Assembly: GCF_004000865.1 (NCBI RefSeq)
Contig: NZ_BIMB01000032.1
Span: forward strand, 17,725 to 81,724
From: Paenibacillus elgii NBRC 100335
GTDB taxonomy: Bacteria; Bacillota; Bacilli; Paenibacillales; NBRC-103111
Direction: 5' to 3'
DNA length: 64,000 nt
Part shown: positions 51,531-60,074 of the stretch, in pieces
Numbering within the stretch: position 1 is the stretch's first letter
Layout of the letters: every line of letters starts with the position of its first letter
Notes under the pieces: generated by a model
The model's database searches: none
What the model saw: only the letters and a program-made list of their open reading frames with translations
Told to the model about the DNA's origin: nothing
Translations under genes and position numbers: made by a program

Positions 51531-53753
51531 TTGCGCAGAAACTGGTTTCAACGGCTGCTGCTGTCGTATTTACCCGTGTTTTTGGCCGTGGCCGCCGCGT
51601 TGATTCTTCTCTCCGTCTTTTCCGCGGGCGAGCTTGCCAAGAAGGAAGCCGTCCGCGCCAATCGGGTGTTTGCGGAGCATGTGCTCCAGCTTGTCGACCA
51701 GACCATGCGGACGGTCGACCGGCAGCTGATCAAGGAGATTCAGACGAACGAGAAGCTGGCGAACTTCTACAACAGCCGGGAGTCGGAAAGAACGGCGCTG
51801 GACCTGTACGAGACGTCCGGCAAGCTTCGGGAAATCATCGTCAACACGCCGTTTATCGATTCGATCTATTTGGTGCGCGCTTCCGACCGGACGGTGCTTA
51901 GTCCGAATCTGATGGCGGGCATCGAGCAGTTCGGGGACCGGGAGTTCATTCGCGAAGCGCAGAACGGAACCGGCGGAAACCGCTGGACGGACGCCCGGTC
52001 GTACAGGGAATTCGACGACCAGGGGCAGCCGGTTACCGTCGTGTCGCAAGTGCGCAAAGTGCCGCTGTTGGGCGGCGAGAAGGGAATCGTCGTCGTCAAC
52101 GTCCGCGCGTCTACTATTGCAAGCGCTATCAAGGAAATGACCGAGTCCGATGTCAGCTTCGTCCGCTTGCTGGACGGAGACCGCCGGACGCTGGCGTCTT
52201 CCCAAGGGGAGGGGGCGGCGGTGCTGACCACGGTCACGTCCGAGTATACGGGATGGACCGTCGAAAGCGGTCTGCAGGGAACCCGTTCGGCCTTTGCCGG
52301 GTTTTCGTATACGTCGCTGTGGTCGCTGCTCCATATGGGGCTGGTCGCGGCCGGGGCCGTCTGGATCGTGCTCGTCACCCGCCGCAATTACCGGCCGATC
52401 CGCTCCATTCTGGATCGGATCGATGCTTACGCTTCGCAGCGGAACAGCGCTTTTGCGGGCAGTCGAGGCCTCCCTGATCAGGATGAGTTCCGGTTCATCG
52501 AGAAGGCGCTCGACGATCTGGTGGAACGGACGATCAGCTACCGGAAGCTGCATGAGGAGGACCTCATTTTTCGCAAGCGCAACTTTTTTCTGGAGCTGCT
52601 AGAGGGCGGAAGTCCGATGACGGACGAACGGTTTCAGGCGGAAATGCGCCGCTTCGGCATGCCGGATCGGACCGCAGGCTTGGCGATGGCCGTGGTCGAG
52701 ATCGACAAATACGCCGAGCTGCGCAGCCGGTACAGCCAGCGCGATCAATATTTGCTTAAATTCGCGCTGAGCAGCGTCATCGCCGAAATTGCGCAGCAGT
52801 CCGGCCTTCCGGCGTGGATGGAATGGACCTCGAATCGGGAGCTGAGCGTGCTGCTGCATCTGCCGCCGGGGGCAGAGGATACGGAGGCGGCGTCGCGCAT
52901 GTTTGAGAACGTGAAGCAGTGGACGAACCAGCATTTATCGTTCACGGTTACGGTGGGGCTCGGTACACTGGCGCTGCGGCTGGACGAGCTTCCGGGCTCG
53001 CACGCTGAAGCGCTGGAGGCGCTCAAATACAAATCGGCACTCGGAACCAACCGGATTATCGATGTTACAAGCATTCGGGCGAAGACGCAGGGCGAGGTAT
53101 ACAAGCATTTGCAGCTTATGCGTTCGATCGCGCAGCGGTTCCGCGCCGGGGAAGCCGGATGGGAAGCAGAAATGAACCGGCTGTTCGCCGAGCTGAAGGA
53201 AGGAATGTTTTCCGCGGACGACGCGTCGGCCGTTCTGCATTCGCTGATCTATCATTTGCAGCGCGAAATGACGGAGCTTCCGCCGGAATTCGGGCAGTTG
53301 TGGAACGACGGCACGCTGCCAGAGCTGCACCGGGCGATGGAGCAGTCGGATACGCTGGACGAGTGGCGGGAAAGCTTCACCGCCATTCTGACCGCGAGCG
53401 CCCGGCGGATGGAGGCAATGAGGACGGCGCGCACAAACCATACGGTCATGCTGCGGATGAAGGACTGCATTCACGAGCAGTATGCGAACCCGAATTTGTC
53501 CCTGACTTTTTTGGGCGGCGAGTTGAACGTCAGTCCGAAATATTTGAGCCAAATGTTCAAGGAGGAATTCGGCGTGAATTTTCTCGACTACGTATCGGAA
53601 CTGCGGATTAGAGAGGCGAAGCGGCTGCTGACGGAATCGGAAGAGACGGTGCAGGACATCGGGGCGCGGGTCGGGTATCCGAGCGTCCGGTCGTTTTTGC
53701 GCGTGTTCAAGAAAGCAACCGGCGTGACGCCCGGGGAATTCCGCAAGAAATAG
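51531..53753 (+). CDS. Transmembrane AraC regulator, YesS/YtdP-like (second copy)
   Basis: 740-residue paralogue of the regulator at 32758 with the same plan. Helix 1 is at about 9-31, the extracellular Cache-like domain to about 260, helix 2 at about 262-284 (SLLHMGLVAAGAVWIVLVT). The GGDEF-like region includes VEIDKYAELRSRYSQRDQYLLKFAL. The C-terminal AraC helix-turn-helix (about 635-740) has LSLTFLGGELNVSPKYLSQMFKEEFGVNF and ARVGYPSVRSFLRVFKKATGVTPGEF. The start is TTG with GGAAGGAG about 10 nt upstream. It is followed by permease, permease and binding protein, which it probably activates in response to an extracellular glycan or a loaded binding protein. Confidence 0.9.
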   Translation: MRRNWFQRLLLSYLPVFLAVAAALILLSVFSAGELAKKEAVRANRVFAEHVLQLVDQTMRTVDRQLIKEIQTNEKLANFYNSRESERTALDLYETSGKLREIIVNTPFIDSIYLVRASDRTVLSPNLMAGIEQFGDREFIREAQNGTGGNRWTDARSYREFDDQGQPVTVVSQVRKVPLLGGEKGIVVVNVRASTIASAIKEMTESDVSFVRLLDGDRRTLASSQGEGAAVLTTVTSEYTGWTVESGLQGTRSAFAGFSYTSLWSLLHMGLVAAGAVWIVLVTRRNYRPIRSILDRIDAYASQRNSAFAGSRGLPDQDEFRFIEKALDDLVERTISYRKLHEEDLIFRKRNFFLELLEGGSPMTDERFQAEMRRFGMPDRTAGLAMAVVEIDKYAELRSRYSQRDQYLLKFALSSVIAEIAQQSGLPAWMEWTSNRELSVLLHLPPGAEDTEAASRMFENVKQWTNQHLSFTVTVGLGTLALRLDELPGSHAEALEALKYKSALGTNRIIDVTSIRAKTQGEVYKHLQLMRSIAQRFRAGEAGWEAEMNRLFAELKEGMFSADDASAVLHSLIYHLQREMTELPPEFGQLWNDGTLPELHRAMEQSDTLDEWRESFTAILTASARRMEAMRTARTNHTVMLRMKDCIHEQYANPNLSLTFLGGELNVSPKYLSQMFKEEFGVNFLDYVSELRIREAKRLLTESEETVQDIGARVGYPSVRSFLRVFKKATGVTPGEFRKK

Positions 53754-53881
53754 TGGGCTGGCGGCGCCGAAACAGAAAAATGACCGTCTTACGGATAAAT
53801 GTCCCAACCCCCGAAGCACAGGCAGCACCGCGCATTTTCGCCCGTTCGGCGGAAAAATGCAACCTCGAAGAATACTGTCCA

Positions 53882-53911
53882 TTGTGCCGAAGCACCCGGC
53901 CGGAGTACATT
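53882..53911 (+). promoter_or_regulatory. Putative promoter of second transport operon
   Basis: TTGTGC-N18-TACATT, 32 bp before the permease start. The -10 and spacing equal those in front of the paralogous operon (35093-35122). No terminator separates it from the regulator gene, so read-through is also possible. Confidence 0.35.
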
Positions 53912-53942
53912 CGATTCACTACATGAAAGCCGAGGTGAATCG

Positions 53943-54902
53943 ATGGAACAGTCCATGCATCCCGCGCCGATCTCGCTGGAACGTAGCAAGCAGGTCGCAC
54001 GGCTGCGGCGCAGCCGAACGTTCAGACGCAATGTCCCGCTTCTCCTTATGTTTCTCCCGGTCGTCGCGTTCTACGTGGTGTTCAAGTACATTCCGATGGC
54101 CGGAGTTGTTATCGCTTTCAAAAGCTACAATTTCGCCGACGGCATCTGGGGAAGTCCGTGGGTCGGCCTGAAAAACTTCCAGCTGCTGTTCAACAACCCG
54201 AAGTCGCTGCTCATTATCCGCAACACCTTGATGCTCAGCCTGCTTCATATTGTAGCCGGGTTTCCGTTCCCGATCCTGCTGGCGATCATGCTGAACGAAG
54301 TGAAGAAGGCATGGTTCAAAAAGTCCGTACAGACGCTTGTGTTTTTGCCGCATTTCTTATCGTGGGTCATCGTAGGCGGCATCGTCGTGACGGTGTTCTC
54401 CCAGCAGTCGGGCGTCATCAACCATTGGATCGCCCAATGGTTTGGGCAGCCGTTTCCTTTCTTGTACAACGAGACGTCATGGGTGGCAATCTTCATCGGC
54501 TCGGGCATTTGGAAGGAAGCCGGCTTCAGCGCGATCATTTATTTGGCGGCGCTGTCGACGATCGATCCAAGCCTGTACGAAGCGGCCAGCATCGACGGCG
54601 CAAGCAAATGGCGGCGCATCTGGCATGTAACGCTGCCCGGCATCTCGCCGACCGTTGTGCTGATGCTGATCTTGGCGATGGGCAAGGTGATGGAGGTCGG
54701 GTTCGACCCCGTGTATACGCTGCAAAACTCCGTCGTCGCCGGCGTATCCGAAGTCATCAGCACGTATATTTACACGCTCGGTATCCAGAAGGGCGAGTTC
54801 AGCCTGACGAGCGCGATGGGCTTGTTCGAATCGGCGGTCGGGCTGGTGCTGGTTGTGACGTCCAATGCGATTGCCCGGCGGTTTAACCAGGGGCTATGGT
54901 AA
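53943..54902 (+). CDS. CUT1-type sugar ABC permease, LplB-like
   Basis: 319 residues, six helices. ATG 53943 (MEQSMHPAPI) follows CGAGGTGAAT; the frame is open 48 codons upstream, but that part is not permease-like. Conserved blocks are YIPMAGVVIAFKSYNFADGIWGSPW, LPHFLSWVIVGGIVVTVF, the EAA loop EAASIDGASKWRRIWHVTLPGISPT, and the end NAIARRFNQGLW. It is closely similar to the permease at 36863. First transporter gene of the second cassette. Confidence 0.92.
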   Translation: MEQSMHPAPISLERSKQVARLRRSRTFRRNVPLLLMFLPVVAFYVVFKYIPMAGVVIAFKSYNFADGIWGSPWVGLKNFQLLFNNPKSLLIIRNTLMLSLLHIVAGFPFPILLAIMLNEVKKAWFKKSVQTLVFLPHFLSWVIVGGIVVTVFSQQSGVINHWIAQWFGQPFPFLYNETSWVAIFIGSGIWKEAGFSAIIYLAALSTIDPSLYEAASIDGASKWRRIWHVTLPGISPTVVLMLILAMGKVMEVGFDPVYTLQNSVVAGVSEVISTYIYTLGIQKGEFSLTSAMGLFESAVGLVLVVTSNAIARRFNQGLW

Positions 54903-54954
54903 CCTCTCCAGAGTTTGCTGCGATTGTATTTTAGATGGAGGAGGCTGTAAGGCG

Positions 54955-55824
54955 ATGAAACCTACGACTGGCGAAAAGTGGTTCCTGGCCGCCAACGCGC
55001 TGCTGCTGATGATTGCCGGTTTGAGCTGTCTGCTGCCCTTGCTGCATATCGTTTCGGTGTCGTTTAGCGACCCGCACGCCGTCTTGTCCGGCGCCGTGAC
55101 GTTGTGGCCGCAAGGCTGGACGCTGGAATCGTACGGCCTGCTGCTTCGCGGCTCGAAAATCGTGAGCGCTTTCAAAAATAGCGTTGAGCTGACCGTCTTC
55201 GGCGTTGCGTTGAGCATGATCTTCACGACGATGGCCGCTTATCCGCTATCTCGGCGCTATTTTTACATGCGGCGGTTTTGGACGCTGGCGATCGTGTTCA
55301 CGATGCTGTTCAGCGGTGGCTTAATTCCGGGCTACCTGCTGCTGAAGCAGCTCGGCCTGATCAATACGTACGGCGCGATCTGGCTGCCGGGTCTGGTCAG
55401 CACGTTCAACATGCTGATCATGCGGACGTATTTCCAAGGCATTCCCGACGAGCTGGACGATGCGGCCCGGATGGACGGCTGCGGGGAATGGCGCTATTTG
55501 CTGCGGATCGTGCTGCCGCTGTCCGTGCCGGTGATCGCGACGCTGTCGATTTTTTACGCGGTTGGATATTGGAACTCGTTCTTTCAGGTGCTGATGTACA
55601 TCAACCAAACGAGCAAGTTCAATTTGACGGTGCTGGTGCAGCAGATGATCCAAAGCCAGTCATTGATGCAGGAGATGAACGCCAGCGACATGCAGGCTTT
55701 TATTACCCCGGAGGGGATCAAAACGGCTGGAATCGTCGTCATGGTGCTGCCTTTGCTGCTGGTGTATCCGTTTATGCAAAAGTATTTCATTAAGGGCGTC
55801 ATGATCGGCGCAGTGAAAGGCTAG
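54955..55824 (+). CDS. CUT1-type sugar ABC permease, LplC-like
   Basis: 289 residues, six helices. The start is ATG 54955 (MKPTTGEKWFLAANALLLMIAGLSCLLPLLHIVSVSFSD), ten bases after GGAGGAGG; the upstream open frame overlaps the previous gene and is not used. The EAA loop is DDAARMDGCGEWRYLLRIVLPLSVPV and the end PFMQKYFIKGVMIGAVKG. Close relative of the permease at 37869. It forms the channel with the preceding LplB-like protein. Confidence 0.92.
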   Translation: MKPTTGEKWFLAANALLLMIAGLSCLLPLLHIVSVSFSDPHAVLSGAVTLWPQGWTLESYGLLLRGSKIVSAFKNSVELTVFGVALSMIFTTMAAYPLSRRYFYMRRFWTLAIVFTMLFSGGLIPGYLLLKQLGLINTYGAIWLPGLVSTFNMLIMRTYFQGIPDELDDAARMDGCGEWRYLLRIVLPLSVPVIATLSIFYAVGYWNSFFQVLMYINQTSKFNLTVLVQQMIQSQSLMQEMNASDMQAFITPEGIKTAGIVVMVLPLLLVYPFMQKYFIKGVMIGAVKG

Positions 55825-55860
55825 CGGTACGGAGAGGAATAAGAAAAGGGGGCTGGCAAA

Positions 55861-57477
55861 ATGAGTGCACGCAGAGGGAAGAAGCGGTGGAGCGCGGGAG
55901 CGGCGTTCGGATTGGCGGCGATGGTCATCGTGGCAGGCTGCGCCTCGTCGGGAGCCGGAGGAAGCGGAGGGACCGGGAGCGGGAAGAAGCCGGAGCTGTC
56001 CGTGACGATTTACGACCGGGGGGCCGTTCCCCAGAACGAGGGCACGATTGAGAAAAACCGATGGACGGATTGGATTAACGCAAACGGTCCGGCCAACGTC
56101 ACGTTCGTCGCCATTCCGCGCAACGAAGCGACGCAGAAGCTGACGACGCTGTTCGTGTCGGGCAGCGCGCCGGACCTGGTATTCGAGTTTTCCTCCGTGC
56201 TGCGGAGCCAGCTGTACGCGCAGAAGCAGCTGATGCCGGTGGACGAGATGATCGAGAAATACAGCACGACGTACAAGGCGCTGCTCGACAAGTATCCGGT
56301 GCTCAAGACGGTAGCGAAGATGCCCGACGGCAAAATGTATGCGTTCGGCAAAGTCAACGGCCTGCAGACGAACCATGCGCTCTACCTGCGGGCGGATTGG
56401 TTGAAGAAGCTGAATCTGCAGGTGCCGAAGACGACCGACGAGCTGTTCGAGGTGCTCAAGGCGTTTAAGGAGAAAGACCCGGACGGCAATGGAAAACCGG
56501 ACACATACGGTACGTCGCTCGCCTATATTACGAATCAGGTGCTGAATGCGATGTTCCAGAACTCGAAGTGGGTCGTAGAGGACGGCAAGCTCACCCATGA
56601 TTGGGAACGGGCCAAGGCGGCGACGGCATTCAAGAAGCGGCTCTACGACGAAGGCATCGTCGACAAGGATTATTTGACGGATAAGGCCGGCCAGAAGGCG
56701 CAGCAGGACTGGGTGAACGGGAAGCTTGGCATGTGGGGCGGACAGACGGGCGGCCCCGGATGGCTGCAGGTGTACGAGTCGCTGAAGAAAAACAACCCGT
56801 CCGCCGAGGTGATCGTCATTCCGCTGCCGAAGGGGCCGTATGGCCAGTTCAGCCCGGTCATCAACAACCCGGTGCAGCTCACCGCGATGGTGAATGCGCA
56901 GGCCAAAAACCCGGAGGCGATCATGAAATACGTCGACTTCATCTCCTCCGACCAGGCCGGAAAGACGCTGGGCTACGGCATCGAAGGGACGCATTATACG
57001 GCGGGCAAGAACGGCTGTCCTGCGTTTGTCGACAAGGATAAGGCGAAGGAAGTGACCTATGCGAGCGACTTCCGGATGCTGTTTTCTCCGGTGCTGGAGG
57101 GCAAGTGCGGCAGATACGAGGAAACGCTCAATCTGGACAACAAGGCCGAGAAGGAATACTACGACCTGTTAAAAATGGCGAACGAAGCGTACTTGACGCC
57201 GGAACGGCCGATCGCCGACATCACGAACCCGGAGCATATGCCGACGCTGCCGCAGGACTTGCAGCTGATCTCGACGAACACGGACAAGGTCATCAACGAT
57301 TTGTGGATCAAGGCGATCGTCAGCGGCCCCTCGTATACGCCGGAACAGGCGATGGCGGAAGCGAAGAGCACGTGGGACCAGGCGGGAGGCAAGCAGGTCG
57401 ACGACTGGTATGCCAAGTGGTATGCGGAGAACAAAGATACGGCGCTACTGAAGGATAAGCTGTATCAGTTTAAGTAA
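55861..57477 (+). CDS. Carbohydrate-binding lipoprotein
   Basis: 538 residues. The lipobox is VAGC (Cys near 27), after a basic start and hydrophobic stretch, with a glycine/serine linker behind it. The signature YDRGAVPQNEGTIEKNRWTDWIN matches the two binding proteins of the first cassette, and DPDGNGKPDTYG (codons near 56476-56511) keeps the possible calcium loop. The C-terminus is WDQAGGKQVDDWYAKWYAENK. It ends the second transport operon and is followed by a strong terminator. Ligand: probably an oligosaccharide related to, but different from, that of the first cassette. Confidence 0.92.
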   Translation: MSARRGKKRWSAGAAFGLAAMVIVAGCASSGAGGSGGTGSGKKPELSVTIYDRGAVPQNEGTIEKNRWTDWINANGPANVTFVAIPRNEATQKLTTLFVSGSAPDLVFEFSSVLRSQLYAQKQLMPVDEMIEKYSTTYKALLDKYPVLKTVAKMPDGKMYAFGKVNGLQTNHALYLRADWLKKLNLQVPKTTDELFEVLKAFKEKDPDGNGKPDTYGTSLAYITNQVLNAMFQNSKWVVEDGKLTHDWERAKAATAFKKRLYDEGIVDKDYLTDKAGQKAQQDWVNGKLGMWGGQTGGPGWLQVYESLKKNNPSAEVIVIPLPKGPYGQFSPVINNPVQLTAMVNAQAKNPEAIMKYVDFISSDQAGKTLGYGIEGTHYTAGKNGCPAFVDKDKAKEVTYASDFRMLFSPVLEGKCGRYEETLNLDNKAEKEYYDLLKMANEAYLTPERPIADITNPEHMPTLPQDLQLISTNTDKVINDLWIKAIVSGPSYTPEQAMAEAKSTWDQAGGKQVDDWYAKWYAENKDTALLKDKLYQFK

Positions 57478-57564
57478 TCTGTGCGATGGGCCTTGGGACC
57501 GTATTTGCTTAACGTGCATGGAACGTCAGAGCGGTAAACGGCGCAGTTATTTTGGCAGCATAAG

Positions 57565-57617
57565 AAGCGGCGTCCCGGGCATAAGCGTTGTATGCTTGCG
57601 GGGCGCCGCTTTTTTTG
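57565..57617 (+). terminator. Intrinsic terminator after second cassette
   Basis: AAGCGGCG-CCCG pairs with CGGG-CGCCGCTT and is followed by a run of T; an inner hairpin ATAAGC/GCTT is also present. Confidence 0.88.
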
Positions 57618-57633
57618 CAGGAAGGAAACCAGC

Positions 57634-58179
57634 TTAGCTTTGCGCGCTTTCCGGAGCCGTATGGATGACGACGCCCTCGACGTCTTGCGGATGTTTCAGC
57701 AGGTGAAAAATCGGACATACCCGCTCCACCGCCTCATGAAGCTCGGCAATCGTCTGTTCCGATTCCGATGAGACAATGTGCAGCTTATACCGGATGTTGT
57801 GCGGGTAGATCGGAATATGCTCGAAGCCGGGCTGACCGGCTAAGGCGTGCTGCTCCCCGGTCACTTCCACCTCCAGCGACTCCAAGGATACGCCCCGTTC
57901 GGCGGCTTGAATCAAGGTGATATGCGTCAAGCAGCTGCCGAGCACGCCGAGCTGAAGCTCCGGCGACGTCGGCCCGAGATTGTACCCGGCAAAGTCCGGC
58001 GGACTGTCGCTGATGATCTGAAAATCGCGGATGCGGATTTCGCGCACCCCGCTCCGCCCAGCCGCACGCACGTTCGCTTTAATCGGCTGCCTGGCCGTTT
58101 CCGGCTGCTTCAACGCTTGCTCGTTGCGCTGAAGGCTCGCTTCCCGTTTTTGAACCAGAAATTCATTTAAGGTGGACAT
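57634..58179 (-). CDS. OsmC-family peroxiredoxin-like protein
   Basis: 181 residues, cytoplasmic. It has the OsmC fold with both redox cysteines: GSCLTHITLIQAAERG in the long helix and ERVCPIFHLL in the C-terminal half; strands EVEVTGEQ and YKLHIVSSES fit. Such proteins reduce organic hydroperoxides using a Cys-Cys pair, often with lipoyl or thiol donors. Start ATG 58179, with GGGAGTGAT upstream. It is divergent from the O-acetylhomoserine sulfhydrylase gene; a terminator-like hairpin lies 37-101 bp before its start. The peroxide substrate is unknown, and some OsmC proteins act on other substrates. Confidence 0.88.
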   Translation of the reverse strand: MSTLNEFLVQKREASLQRNEQALKQPETARQPIKANVRAAGRSGVREIRIRDFQIISDSPPDFAGYNLGPTSPELQLGVLGSCLTHITLIQAAERGVSLESLEVEVTGEQHALAGQPGFEHIPIYPHNIRYKLHIVSSESEQTIAELHEAVERVCPIFHLLKHPQDVEGVVIHTAPESAQS

Positions 58180-58215
58180 CGTTCGATCACTCCCATACGA
58201 TTGAATTTGATTCCC

Positions 58216-58280
58216 AAATAAAAAGACTCCATCATTATTCGGCCAAGTGACGTTTCCGGTGCGGTCGAATAACTGGAGCC
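58216..58280 (-). promoter_or_regulatory. Terminator-like hairpin in the osmC-like leader
   Basis: Read on the minus strand, GGCTCCAGTTATTCGACC pairs with GGCCGAATAATGATGGAGTC and is followed by TTTTTATTT. It lies upstream of the gene it precedes, so it acts either as an attenuator or as the end of a small leader RNA. No known riboswitch consensus was recognised. Confidence 0.5.
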
Positions 58281-58387
58281 TCCAAGGGCATGGTGGGCTG
58301 GTTGGAATGGTTTATTCATACAAAATCAAGGTGATTTACTAAAATGTAGCATCAAATGACGGAGGAAGCAACTCGAAAATTTTTAAG

Positions 58388-58417
58388 TTGACGCTGGCAA
58401 GAGTCCCCTGTTAAAAT
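58388..58417 (+). promoter_or_regulatory. Promoter of the metY-like gene
   Basis: TTGACG-N18-TAAAAT, a good sigma-A type match about 157 bp upstream of the start codon, implying a leader of about 150 nt. Confidence 0.6.
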
Positions 58418-58435
58418 AGCATCAACACTGCATAA

Positions 58436-59884
<1,449 letters not shown>

Positions 59885-59896
59885 AGGTAAAATGCG

Positions 59897-59940
59897 AAAA
59901 GCCGCAATGCGAGGATATTTGCTCGTGTTGCGGCTTTTTT
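59897..59940 (+). terminator. Intrinsic terminator after metY-like gene
   Basis: AAAAGCCGCAA pairs with TTGCGGCTTTTTT, with an inner CGAG/CTCG pair. Confidence 0.93.
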
Positions 59941-60074
59941 ACGACAAAATTCGACAAAATCAGTCAATGATTTCTAGTTAACATCCGATTATAATACCTA
60001 CATATGGTCCTATGGCTACATCTTTCGACATATGGCATAATTTTGTGCATTTAACTTGCGGAAGGAGATAAGCA

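Noticed and set aside
55660..56994. A 444-codon minus-strand frame
   Set aside because: Shadow of the binding-protein gene, with typical antisense composition.
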